DNA of 64,000 bases from Cryptomeria japonica (taxonomy: Eukaryota > Streptophyta > Pinopsida > Cupressales > Cupressaceae): the NCBI RefSeq assembly GCF_030272615.1, contig NC_081413.1, positions 187,888,669 to 187,952,668 on the forward strand, written 5' to 3'. Numbering within the stretch: position 1 is the stretch's first letter; each line of letters starts with the position of its first letter. The translations under genes were made by a program, and so were the position numbers. Positions 23,176 to 34,024 of this stretch are shown here, piece by piece. The notes beneath the pieces were generated by a model, which was not told the origin of the DNA, did not search any database, and saw only the letters and a list, made by a program, of their open reading frames with translations.

Positions 23176-23502
23176 TGTTGTGATGTTTTCACACATCACC
23201 CCATTGCAAATGGGGACTCCTACTTTTCACGTTTGGGGGTAGTCGTTTTGTCGGCTTGGCAATAGTTTTGTTGTCTTAGCTTAGTGTCAGTCTCTTAGTC
23301 TTTAGCCTTTTCATGAGAGGAGGTTAGTCTTGTGAGCCAGGGTTGCAAAATGTTGTGGAGAGCAAGAAATGTCGTCAATGATTGTCAAAAGTTGTCAAGT
23401 TGCAAGAAGTTGTCCAAGATGCTAGGTCGCTAAGGTTGATTGAGTGATCCAAGAACCAAGGTGTCAAGGAAAGAAGCAAAACTGTCAAGTATGGAAGGTG
23501 GC

Positions 23503-23985
23503 GCATAGTGCAGTTGCACTTGCACAATGTGCCCATCTTGTGCATGACAAGGTGTGTTTTGTGCCTAGGCAAGAATGGATGTCAGAGCCACCAAATCACT
23601 TAGGAAACCTAGAAACAAATGATGAAGAGGGCGAAATTTGATGGAGGGATGGTTGAGTTTGATGTCAAGATTTCAGAAATTTTGACTGAGTATAACCTCT
23701 AGAGCATAGTGCATGTGTATATGCACTGTGCACCCATCCTTGTGCAAATATGTATGAACACTGTGCCCCTTTTCTCTTGCACATTCACACTTGTATTATG
23801 CGCTCAACTTTGGGAGATATTAAACTCAGATCTTAATTGAACAAAATCAGACGTTGAAAGTTAAAGATGGGACCTGAAAACATTAAAAATTAGACAGGTC
23901 AAAACATGAAGAAATTTCCTAAGTATTCAACCTTATACATTGTGCATGCTTGTCTGCAGCATGCACCCTAGATGTGCACACCTTC
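23503..23985. repeat. LTR5 palindromic motif array, left part
   Basis: Copies near 23503, 23704 and 23937 of GCATAGTGCA followed by TGCAC and GCACAATGTGCCC, each rich in TGCA palindromes. The spacing is 201 and 233 bp. It continues at 47771 once the giant element is removed (202 bp in the joined sequence). Confidence 0.65.
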
Positions 23986-24798
23986 ATGCATTATGTACAT
24001 GTTGATGTGTTTTTTATGACAGCGTCCAACACAGAATAAAGTTGCCCAATGGTCACTTCACTCTCTCTTGATCAAAGTACGATTGAATGCTGATATTTGC
24101 AGGAAGGTCAGACAATTGACTCCAAGGTTCCTTTATGCTACGGACGTGACTCAGTCGGCTGATGTGATTGCTGGTAATCCAAGGGTCCTTACATATGTCG
24201 AAGAAATTTATGCAAGCTCAAGAATTTATTCACACAAATGATTTGCAATGAAGCTCTAAGTTTTAGATTTTTTTTAGATTTTGAAATATGCAGAAAGTAA
24301 ATAGGAATAGGGCAGAGGCGAATTAAACTAAAGGCAATCTAATCCTAGGAACAAGGAGACGGGATAACTTGTGCAAAATGCAACCGCGCTTCGTTTTGCC
24401 AGCAAAGCAAAACTACATGAAGGCGGTGCAATCTTCAGAGGGTGTGTTAAAGATTTTCAAATCATCAAAAGAAACCATCAAATCGAACAATCTCTTCTAA
24501 CAATCGAAGCTGAACATACACATATAACGAGGCTCAGACTAACTTTGCATAGTATGCAACAATCAGCTGCACACCAAAAGTATGAGCACGAATTTGGCGA
24601 CAAGCGATCCTATCAAATCCAGTTCATCTGATAGCATGAAAACAAATCTAATTTATGAAGAGAACGAGACCATGCGAGTTCCAAAACAGCACAAGAACAC
24701 ACCAACAATTGAAAAATGTATTAAGTGTTTGCCTCAAAAACTCTTAGCAACAATCTCTGACGATAGTCTCTCCTGATTACAAATGAGGGGATCACCTC

Positions 24799-24806
24799 CT
24801 TATATA
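24799..24806 (-). promoter_or_regulatory. TATA box of GE left LTR
   Basis: CTTATATA on plus (TATATAAG on minus). The right LTR has the same box at 39106-39113. Transcription should start about 25-35 bp further in the minus direction, giving an R-U5 of about 0.75 kb. Confidence 0.6.
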
Positions 24807-24830
24807 GGCCTCAAGCCACGATTACATGCA

Positions 24831-24848
24831 AAACCCTAATTAGGGTTT
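24831..24848. promoter_or_regulatory. Telobox palindrome in GE left LTR
   Basis: AAACCCTAATTAGGGTTT, perfect. Its start is 32 bp from the TATA start. The right-LTR counterpart is at 39138-39155. Confidence 0.65.
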
Positions 24849-25151
24849 GCCCTAAAGATTCCCCACTCAAGGTGCAACAAAGTGGGAATCCGCATTAAAT
24901 AACCCATTACGCCCACTTACAATAAATTTAAAAGGGCCTAGAATAGCGCCCATGATGATGATCATGCTCAGAATGTAACTGACGTGGTCATAAATGCCCA
25001 TCACTAACCAAGCGACGGCGACATGCAAGAAGAATCCGTCATAAAACCATAATGAGAGGACGACATGCAAGACGATTCCTTATCTTGTGGTAGCATGCGT
25101 TGACCGGCCCCACGCCTAGTCAATGTTCCTTCAGCCATAAATACGCCATCA

Positions 25152-26738
25152 CTATTCAGTCAAAACACTTTTGTCCAAAAATTGACAACCATTATATCGT
25201 TCATTAATGGCGTATGCGATGAACCTACCGACGACGGCCTCTAGTTCTCCGATGGAGACACTTGGCACATTCTCGATGTTGAATTCCATCAAGGCAATCT
25301 CCTCTTCGCTTCTGGAAAAGAAACCTTCCCAATTTGCCATGGCTTCTTGTGTTTTCTTCATCATATCGGAGAATGAAGAACCATTTGCAAAGTGTTCTTT
25401 AGGAAACGAATCGATGAAGAAGAAATCATGCAACTGGCATTTCAAGGAATTCACCGTTATTCCTCCGTCGCTGAGTTTCCTTGAAAATAAAGCTTCCATG
25501 GCACTGAGGATTTCTTCCTGTATCCCTCTGATAGACTCCTTCAAGGTGACGGAATCAATGCTGAATTTATCAAGGGTGTTCTTCCCTGAACAAATGGCGT
25601 AGAACCATTGGGGAAAGTCATAGGCTTCATTCTCTTGGATCACTTTCCCGTCTACCAGTGTTTGCCTTGGAGTCTTTGTCAGAGCCTTGAGTTAGGAAAT
25701 GGTTAAATCTTGGTAGACATCAACATCTTCCCATAGTCCTTCCGCCGTTTCCAATCTACTTAGGAGGGCCACGAACCTTGAATGGAGCTGAGCTACATCT
25801 TCTACAAATTTCCCTGCCTTAGCATAAACATCTTCTACCCATTCTCGGGAATTCTGTGCCATTGCCTTTGTAAGTTCTGCATAATCAATTACTTCCTTGG
25901 GAAGGAAGGGAGGGGGAGTGGATGAAGGACCTGCTTCCCTGAGGGGCCTTTTGAAACCCTTGACGTATTCGCATAGAAATCTGTTTTCCTCCTTCAGTCG
26001 CTTACATTTTGCCTTTGACTTCAACAATTTCTCCTTCATGGCAAAGGAAGAATCGTCGAAATCTCCCATTACTTGACTGGTGGAAGCATGGCCAAGATCC
26101 ACCTGTCTGATGACGTAATCTTCCTGTCTAATCTCACTCCTATCCTTATCCACTACAGGTTCAGCAATGTGCAAGGTCCAGGCTCCAGATTCTTCCCTGA
26201 CTACCTTGGAGAACTTCTGGGGGGCCTTCCTTTCCAGCGGCTGATCCATCCTCTTCAATAGTTCTTCTAATTCTTGAGCAGGATTGGTCCCTCCTTCTGC
26301 CTCATTTCCCAATCTGCCTACCAACCAATCTGGCACGGGGACGGAATGGCTGTAATCCTCTACATGCTCCCATTCTTGAGATTCTTCTTCCATTTCGTCA
26401 AGGATAGTCTCTACGAAATTATCCTGGCGAGCTTCTTCTAGGTGTGGGGAACTTTCTTGCCTCTGACCTCTTGGCTGATGGCGACCCTGTGAAGCATTGA
26501 TACTGAGTATGTCAGGTGCTGGAACGTTCCCTGGAAGTGGGCCTGTGGGATGTGGGAACATCTCTACTTCTTGTACACTCGAGGAGCTGACTGGTGAATG
26601 CTCCCTTCCTGTCCTCGTTCTCTTTTGTGGGGGTTCCTCTTGCTGGGCCTGCTGTTGAACCTCGTGCGGGATTTCCTGTTGGATATCCTTCATCTTTGTT
26701 ACCCTTGGCCTCTTTGGGGCACTCTTTCCTTTGTCCAT
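25152..26738 (-). pseudogene. ORF-B, left LTR copy (broken by one stop)
   Basis: Same protein as the intact right-LTR copy at 39459-41045, starting MDKGKSAPKRPRVTKMK at 26738. A single in-frame TAA at 25692-25694 breaks it after VYQDLTIS. The right copy has CGA there, so both bases of one CpG changed, as expected for a methylated repeat. After the stop the frame stays open to 25152. Its start overlaps the end of ORF-A by about 40 bp in another frame. Confidence 0.75.
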
Positions 26739-28449
26739 CCGGGCCTCTCTTCCTGCTTGACCCTGCGAAGAGCCTTTAGTTGCTCGCTGTGAGAATCCAG
26801 ATTTCCCATCAGCTGGTATGTCAAATGGACATGGTTTTCCACCAACTTTCTTGTCTGCCTGTCAATCCAGTACTTAGTGAATTTTAGCACTGGCCTAGCC
26901 AAAATGTTCAAATCATCTACCTCAGGCTCCGACCAATCTGGCAATAGGATAGGTTGATCCTAAATCCTCCCGAATTTGGGTTGCATCAAATTTGAGTCTT
27001 CCTTCACCTGGTCTGGTACTTGATGAATGTCACTTATTTTGATGGTGTCGAGGGGCAATCTGGAGTGCATTCTTATCCGGACCTCAAAGTCATCCTCGGC
27101 ACCTGCCCAGTAATCCTCCAAGTGAAATCTATGTATGAATTTGACATCGGCAACCTTCCTAATCTGGCTGTAAGGATCATATTGGGCCTGGAAGTGTAAA
27201 ATGGTAGGCGATAGAACTCCAATTCGCCTGCTGCACTTTGAGCGGCCTCCAATCCTGGGCATATCTCCATGAAATCTCCCAAGACAATCCGAAATTCAAT
27301 AGATTGCTTCTTCTTCTTCTTCTGCAGCTGACAGTAGGCAGTCAAGTGCCTCATGAGCTCGAGCAATATAAGATTATCTGATGGATATCTGGGCGATTTG
27401 TAAGACTGGAAGGAGAAGCCCTGCGTCCTGACGTAGGTGAACTTGGGGAACTGCAGGAACACGACGTCATACTTCTGGACCAAAGCACTTGCTCGTGGAG
27501 ACAACCTTATGTGCAACTTATTTTGCATAAGTCGTGTCAGGTACATGGTAAAGGTGTCATTCGCCAACTTGTAAGAATTCACGTTGTGGAGATGTAGCTG
27601 AGGATAACATTCACGCACCTTCAGCTGAGCTGGCCCGCAGCCCATTATTCCTCTTGTTGGCAGCCCATCGAATCCTCCCCTTTGTGCAAGCATATAGAAT
27701 AGGTAGGAACTCATGGAACAGGATTGAGATCTTCTCTCTTGCAGGTTCTTCAATTGTTAATGCAAGTAGTGGCTGATCAATCTAGCCCAGTCGATCAGTG
27801 TATTTGAATTCATGATCTCGCCTTTGTAGAAGAACATCCAAGGCTCGAAGTTCACCGAGTGTGAGCATCCCATTACTCTACTCAACATCTTTATCATGTC
27901 CGCATACTCCTGCTTGAACTCGAAGATTGTGAGAGTTTTGGGCATCTTGGAAACGTGTACTCTAGGCTTCAGCAACCACTGCTTGTTGATCGAATCAGCA
28001 CATCTGGCGGGGCCTGCTTCATAGATTGCTTGAGCTCCGCTGGTGGTCCTGTACGTCATGGAGTAACGTGAAGGGATTCCGAAGGCTTCACCAATTGCCT
28101 TTGGAGTCAATGTTGCCAGTAACTTGCCATCTGGCATTGAGATTGTCTTCCGCTCAAGATGGTAATGTGCTGCACATTCCAAGACTAGATCTGGGCATTG
28201 AATGGCGGGAAGAAAGCCAGCTGCTGCAACTATTCCACTTCTCACAATTTTGACAGCTGTCGGAGATGGATTGTGTCCTGCAGTTCCGAACATTCTTATT
28301 TTAAATGCAACCCAGTTGAACGTGCCGAAGTTGGTATCGCTGATCTCTTCCCATCTTGAATTCAACCGAGAATGGGGAAGAAAACCTTTCATCTCTACTT
28401 TGATCAATGCCTGGTTGGAGATAGTAGCCGCCTTGCTAGGTTTCGCCAT
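26699..28449 (-). pseudogene. ORF-A, left LTR copy (U3-encoded, PMD-like)
   Basis: It starts MAKPSKAATISNQALIK at 28449 and would be about 583 codons long. It is interrupted by in-frame stops TAA (27757-27759) and TAG (26960-26962), both also present in the right LTR, and by a one-base deletion near 27190 that is unique to this copy. The segment HYHLERKTISMPDGKLL ... IGEAFGIPS resembles the plant mobile domain core (the PMD ORF at 60374 has NTFHLPTGEISVMLEDVYMI), a weak similarity. The C-terminal part has a Lys run (KKKKKKQ) and conserved FYRLPFYTS. The function is unknown. It follows pol in the genomic RNA because it lies in U3 of the 3' LTR. Confidence 0.6.
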
Positions 28450-28844
28450 CTTGGGAATACTTCGAGATGATGAAAATAGAGACTAAGTATGAAAACTCTT
28501 TGCTTCTTTACTCTTTCTTTCCCGAATCTTGCACGTGAAAAATGAAATGTTTTTCCCAACTTATATAAAATTCCCAAGAGGCATCAAATTAGTAATTGCA
28601 TTTATGGCGCATCATACTTCCCTTAATTACTATGCCATGCAAGGCAATTTCTCATGCGTGTGAGTTCAAATTTAGAACTTTCCTTAAATGCTCCAAGTCA
28701 TGAGTCATACTTGGAAGATTCCTCTTGCCAACTCATTGATTTCATTCTTTCCAATTCCGAAGGATCTTTCTTAGGATTTGCTCGATTCCACTCCAACTTG
28801 CCATTTCCTGCTTTAGAAGGAATTTTCATGCCTCTTCTTCACAT

Positions 28845-28875
28845 CCCTATTTTTTAGGGATCTTCCTAATTTTTA
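28845..28875. repeat. Small AT hairpins in GE U3
   Basis: CCCTATTTTTTAGGG is followed by CCTAATTTTTAGG, two adjacent perfect stems with T-rich loops. Similar hairpins (CCCTAAAAAATAGGG and CTTTCTAAAAATAGAAAG) lie at 29912-29947, next to a tandem of ACTAAAAATAGAAATTT at 29820-29875. The right LTR has the same features near 46170-46200 and 47170-47300. Confidence 0.7.
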
Positions 28876-29059
28876 GGAGTCAGGTTCATTGGATGGGGAA
28901 TTTCGTCTCGATTCTGAATCTATAAAAAATTTCCATATTTGGTCGGGATTTGATGTCTAAAAATAGCATAACTGAAAATTCGCCTGAGGGGAGTTCTGCT
29001 TTTTATTCCTCGACTCCTTGGATTCCGTGCCTTAGGCAAAATTTCAAATTTTTTGCCAT

Positions 29060-29605
29060 GCCAAGGATTCATGAATTTTCCTTCTATGAATGGCTTTCTC
29101 AATTCAGCGCCCCAGCCCAGACCTGGGCGCATTTTCAACATGTCCATGGAGAGGTGGAATTTTCCACTTGTGAATGCATTTCTGGTTTTGGTGCCCCAGC
29201 CCTGACCTAGGCACATTTTGGAGATGTCCATGGAGAGGTGTAATTTTCCACTCGTGAATGCATTTCTCATTTTGGCGCCCCAGCCCTAACCTGGGTGCAT
29301 TTTGGAGATGTCCATGGAGAGGTGGAATTTTCCACTTGTGAATGCATTTCTCAATTCAGCGCCCCAGCCTTGACCTGGGTGCATTTTGGAGGTGTCCATG
29401 GAGAGGTGGAATTTTCCACTTGTGAATGCATTTTTGGTTTTGGCGCCACAGCCCTGACTTGGGCGCATTTTCAACATGTCCATGGAGAGGTGGATTTTTC
29501 CACTTGTGAATTCTTTTTTGGTTTTAGCGCCCCAGCCCTGACTGCGCACATTTTGGCCATGTCCATGGACACATGGAATTTTGCACTTGTGAATGGCTTC
29601 CAGAC
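29060..29605. repeat. 84-bp hairpin repeat array, GE left LTR (6 units)
   Basis: GCGCCCCAG and CTGGGCGC form the arms around CCCTGAC or a similar loop. The rest of the unit holds GATGTCCATGGAGAGGTGG and GTGGAAAATTCCAC-type words. Units start at 29107, 29191, 29275, 29359, 29443 and 29527, exactly 84 bp apart. Because 84 is divisible by three, frames stay open on both strands, which yields spurious ORFs. Confidence 0.92.
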
Positions 29606-30281
29606 TTAGAATATTTTGACCTTCCACTTCAGGGATGATTCTTCACATTTAGCCATTTTAGACCCCTGTCTGTCTGCTTTCAACTTTCCAAATTTAGAAG
29701 TGATTGTGCATGTTGATTCTTCGTTGTCTGCTAGCCCGATCCTGCCACAAATAGACTTTCCCGAAATAGAAACTTTCCAAAATGTCAGAGTTAGAGCCCA
29801 AGACAAGACGCAGGATGACTTACTAAAAATAGAAATTTACTAAAAATAGAAATTACTAAAAATAGTAAGTTTGATTTTTGGCAAAATGGCGACATTTTGG
29901 GACTCAGAAAAATCCCTAAAAAATAGGGACTTTCTAAAAATAGAAAGTTGCTCCGTTTGGGCTCAAATTTCACCGGGAGGTCCCTCGAAGGGTCCTGATT
30001 CTAGTCGTATGCTTAGTTTTCTCGAAACCCTAACAGGAACCCCCAAAATCTAGGACAAAAGGCAAAACCCTAGAAAAAGGACAAAACAGGCCCTAGACCT
30101 CACAAAATTTGCTTGACAGAGAAGCAGATTAACCCTGACTGACTCCCAAACATCCGTAACGCGGAGAGATTGAAGAGATTGCCACTGACACACACAAAAA
30201 CGAAAGCCAAATGACCAAAAGGGCCTAAAAGTTAGGGGGGTCCCTATCTGGGATGGGGTGATGTGTGATTAGGTCACAACA

Positions 30282-31019
30282 TCTGGCGACTCTACGGGTG
30301 AAGTGTTGAAAAAACTTCGAGTGTTGAGAAACATTTTAGGGTTTGAACCCAGAGTAAAATTCAAGTACGTAGGTATCAACCTTGCTCCAGGAGATCATCA
30401 AAAGCTCTTAGAATTAGTTATGGCAGGCTAGTGGTATTTGTACTTTAAAAGCATCCGGGACATTGCTTCGCTGCCAATCAGGCGTCCATAGCCCCGACGA
30501 GGTTGTCTCTGGAATTCCACGAACATAGCTCCACTGTCGGCCGGGCGTCCATAGCCCCGGTGGAGTTATCCGCACACTCCCAAAGCCAATATTTTGATAT
30601 TTCTTTTTATTTTTCATCTTTCTTTTTTAATTGGTATTTCATTTTGTTCCCGTCTGGCTTGTAGGCGGTGAAGCCTACTATGGGTTTGGAGATTCCAATG
30701 GCGCTGAAGCAAGACGTAAAGTTTTCACCAACCATAACTTTTCTTAAAAGATCTGAATGACTCAAGACAGGGGTCCGGGTACCGTGGGAAAGATAGGCCA
30801 AATAACACCACCACCCCACTGACAGATAGAGACTCCAAACAATTCAGGCCACTCCAAAACCCTAGACCCTAAGCAAAACCACACGAGCGGACAAGCTCGA
30901 GGGAAACCGACACCGAAAGCCGCAAACCAAAACCAAAGCAAAAGCAAGCAAAACACACCAAAAGAAAGAACCCAAAAACCCTAAATTAATATGGTACAAA
31001 GAAGGCCTCACAGAAAGGC
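30282..31019. other. GE internal 3' non-coding region next to the 3' LTR
   Basis: This lies between the integrase stop (31020) and the left LTR. Where a minus-strand polypurine tract is expected, directly beside 30281, there is none. Instead the plus strand reads TCTGGCGACTCTACGGG, which looks like a primer-binding site. Two copies of a 63-bp unit containing GGCGTCCATAGCCCC lie at about 30455-30575. No protein domain was recognised; the ORFs at 30414-30956 are not called. Confidence 0.5.
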
Positions 31020-32299
31020 CTATGATTGGAAATAATGCTTGAGGAACTGTCCATTGACGGGCAATGGGACGTCCTCACCGGTTAAAGCCTTTAATCTGAA
31101 TGCATTATCTCCGAGGATCTCGGAAATCTAATGAGGACCCATCCACAGCTTGTCGAATTTGTCATGATCACCTCTTCTCTCATGAGCCTTGTCCCATTAC
31201 AAAACCAAGTTGGAAATCCGGAAACATTTGACCTTGGCTTGTTTGTCAAACCATCGTTTGACCACTCCCTGATGCTTTGCAAAGTTGTCTAGTGCTTGGT
31301 CTCTTTTCTCCTCGAGGTGTAACAACTGTGAGAGACGTGTCTGAATCCCATCTTCACCATCCAAATATTCTTGCAAGAACTGTAAAGTCGGGATTCTCAG
31401 TTGGATGGGAAACACTGGATCTTGCCCGTAGACTAGATGATAGGGAGATGTTCCCAAGGAGTTCTTCACTCGCGTCTTGTCCGCCCAAAGAGCAAACCTT
31501 AGCTGTGTAAGCCAGTCCTTAGGATTTTTGTCTAACAGCTTCTTGATAGCACTCAGCAGATTTTTATTTGTTGACTCGGCCAGCCCATTTCCCTAGGGAT
31601 AGTAATTCGAAGAGAATTTCAATGTGATTCCATATTCGAATGCCCAGTTAGAAAACTTTAATGATGAGAATGCAGGGCCATTGTCGCACACTAAGGCGTG
31701 TGGACATCCAAATCTTGTAATAATGTTCTCTTCAAGGAATTTGATTACCACATCAGAGGTACACAGTTTTAGGGCTTGGGCTTCGGACCACCTGGTGCAA
31801 TAGTCTGTGGCAGCAAGGATGTATTTGTGCTGGGCTGAAGAAGGGGGGTTTATTGTTCCGATAAAGTCCAATCCCCATTGAGCAAATGGCCTTACTTCTA
31901 GTTGAAGCGGCATAGCAAGATTCTTTTCTTGAACAACGACCGTTTGACATGTATGACATGCCTTCACATGTTGGTATGCATCCTTGAACAGTGTGGGCCA
32001 ATAATAACCTGCCCGGGCAATTTGATGTGCTGTAGCCAAACTACCTCCGTGACTGGTTCCAAATCTACCATGAAATTGTTCCATAATTTGTTTGGCCTCT
32101 TCCCTACCTACACATCTCAAGTATATTCCTTCATGATCCTCTTGTATAAGACAACTCCTTGCAACATGTATTTCTGGCTCTTCATTCTTAATGCCCTTTT
32201 TTGGATCGGCTTCAACTGCGGAGGGCATTTGTGGTTCAGTAGATAGAAAACAACCTCATCATACCATTCTTCGGGAGACACCTCTTCCAGAATATAAGT
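31020..32299 (-). pseudogene. GE integrase (frameshifted, three stops)
   Basis: DDE integrase for insertion of the cDNA. The zinc-binding HHCC region reads FHGRFGTSHGG...HQIARAGYYWPTLF...CHTCQ. The catalytic triad is D in LDFIG, D in CDNGPAF and E in GLAESTNK, with 35 residues between the last two (DD35E). The C-terminal part ends NGQFLKHYFQS at the stop 31020-31022, with no chromodomain. Breaks are a frameshift near 32130 (VVLYKR in one frame, EGIYLRCVG in the next), a TAG at 31593 inside YYP-GNGLAES where CAG is normal, a TAA after ISNLVL and a further stop near WMGPH. The protein is dead in this copy. Confidence 0.85.
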
Positions 32300-34024
32300 C
32301 TATTGTATAAGTCCAGGCCCTGTCGTGGCGATTGTCTGGGCCAATGCTTGGCCTCGGACTATTTTCATTGGTTGTATCTCAATATCATATTCTTGGATCA
32401 TGGCGACCCACTTGCCTCTTCTCTCACCTAATTCATTCTGCATCAATAAAGTCTTTACAACTGCATCAGGAACAATGGCAAACACCTTGCTTCTCAATAA
32501 ATAATGTCTGAACTTCTTAATACTCTTGACCAATGCATAGGCCTGTTTCTCCACGTTTGGATACCTCAACTCTGCGTCTTTCAGTGAACTCATAAAAGCA
32601 ATTGGATGTTCATCTTTCTCTTCATTCCTCTGGGTGAGGACTGTCGCACAGGTATGTTCTGAGGCAAAGGAATACAAATAGAAAGGTTTGGTATAATCGG
32701 GGCTGACTAGGATAGGGGCATTGACAATTGCTTGCTTTATCTCTTCAAATGCTTGCTTTGTTGGAGTTGTCCACTCGATCTTTGCTCCTTTCTTCAGCAT
32801 GTCATTCAATGGCTTTACGATTTCAGCAAATCCAGTAATGAACTTCCTGACGAAGTTAATCTTACCAAAGAATGACTTCAATTCTCTTTGACTGGCGGGC
32901 AAGCCGATCCTTGAAATGGCCTTAATGCGATCCGGATCTATAGAAATCCCTTTCTCGGAAATAACATGTACAAGAAGTTTCCCTTCAGTAACGCCAAACA
33001 TACATTTATTGGGATTCAAAGATATCCCGTACCTTCTACAGCGTTGGAAGATTTTCCTCAGATCATCCACATGATCTTCCCTTCTTTTGGAGAATATTGT
33101 GAGGTCATCCATGTAGATTATTATGCACTTTCCCATTAAATCACGGAATACTATGTCCATTGCCCTCTGGAAGGTGGCTCTTGCATTGATCAAACCAAAT
33201 GGCATTCTTCTGTAGGCGAAGGTGCCCCACTTGGTGGTAAAAGCTGTCTTCAGTCTATCCTCTTCCTCTACCAGAACTTGGTTATATCCAGAGTACCCGT
33301 CCAAGAACGACATCATTTGAGATCCATTGACAATTTGCAACGCCTCGTCCAAAGATGGCAGGGGGTAGTTATCCTTCTCAGAAGCCCTATTCAGATTCCA
33401 GAAGTCTATACATAACCTTATTTCTCCATTTTTCTTCCTCACTGGAACCAGATTGGCGACCCACATCGAGTGCCTAACTGGAAATATTATCCTTGCTAAG
33501 AGCAGTTTCTTAACTTCTTGATAAATCAACGGCTCTAGTAATGGATTCACAGGCCTCTGTCTCTGCCGAAAGGGTTTGCTTCCAGGCTTTAATGGAATTG
33601 TGTGGGTGAAAAGGGATTTATCATATGTTTTCAAATCCTTGTATACCCACGCGATAACATCAGAGAATTCTTTCAGGTTCTTTAAAACTCCTTCCTTTTC
33701 TTCTGTGGTGCAAACTTTCCCAATGAACACGTTCTTTGTTTGTCCATCTTTCCCCAGGTTGACAGCTTCGCATTCACTTCCTTCTGTAGTTTGATTCTTG
33801 CTCAACCTATCAGGATCAAAGAGTCTTTCCATCTCAATCATTCCACAGGGGATAGTATTTGTTCTCAAGTTCATTATTCCGTCGGCATCAAATTCTGCTT
33901 CTTCAAGTTCCTCTTCATCAATTATCTGTGTCGTAAACACCTCTGAGTTTGTAAGAAAATCCAAGATGTGCTTATCATCTTCGAAGACTTGGAAATTTGT
34001 AACGCTATTTGGCACGGAAGGAAC
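32300..34024 (-). CDS. GE reverse transcriptase and degenerate gypsy RNase H
   Basis: The part of the polyprotein that copies the RNA into cDNA. It is open from 34015 to the TAG at 32300. RT motifs are MWVANLVPVRKKNGEIRLCI, SFLDGYSGYNQV, FAYRRMPFGLINARATFQ and the catalytic YMDDL. The tether FFGKINFVRKFI follows, then a gypsy-type RNase H. In that RNase H the usual catalytic Asp context (DAS) reads YSFASEH, so the first catalytic residue appears lost, while E-KQAYALV is retained. Loss here fits takeover by the second RNase H encoded upstream. It continues in the same frame as protease and is separated from it by one TAA (34025-34027). Confidence 0.88.
   Translation of the reverse strand, partial: VPSVPNSVTNFQVFEDDKHILDFLTNSEVFTTQIIDEEELEEAEFDADGIMNLRTNTIPCGMIEMERLFDPDRLSKNQTTEGSECEAVNLGKDGQTKNVFIGKVCTTEEKEGVLKNLKEFSDVIAWVYKDLKTYDKSLFTHTIPLKPGSKPFRQRQRPVNPLLEPLIYQEVKKLLLARIIFPVRHSMWVANLVPVRKKNGEIRLCIDFWNLNRASEKDNYPLPSLDEALQIVNGSQMMSFLDGYSGYNQVLVEEEDRLKTAFTTKWGTFAYRRMPFGLINARATFQRAMDIVFRDLMGKCIIIYMDDLTIFSKRREDHVDDLRKIFQRCRRYGISLNPNKCMFGVTEGKLLVHVISEKGISIDPDRIKAISRIGLPASQRELKSFFGKINFVRKFITGFAEIVKPLNDMLKKGAKIEWTTPTKQAFEEIKQAIVNAPILVSPDYTKPFYLYSFASEHTCATVLTQRNEEKDEHPIAFMSSLKDAELRYPNVEKQAYALVKSIKKFRHYLLRSKVFAIVPDAVVKTLLMQNELGERRGKWVAMIQEYDIEIQPMKIVRGQALAQTIATTGPGLIQ

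Larger units (their letters stand above)
24000..30281 (-). repeat. Left (3') LTR of GE
   Basis: TGTTGATGTG...GTCACAACA. In minus-strand order it holds the U3 tip with 84-bp hairpin repeats (29060-29600), short AT hairpins (28845-28875, 29820-29950), ORF-A (28449-26699), ORF-B (26738-25152), telobox (24831-24848), TATA (24799-24806) and about 0.78 kb of R-U5. Both ORFs lie upstream of the TATA box, hence within U3. Confidence 0.88.

Noticed and set aside
24831-24848. Interstitial telomere sequence
   Set aside because: Only two head-to-head units, repeated at the same place in each LTR next to a TATA box. This is a promoter box, not a telomere scar.
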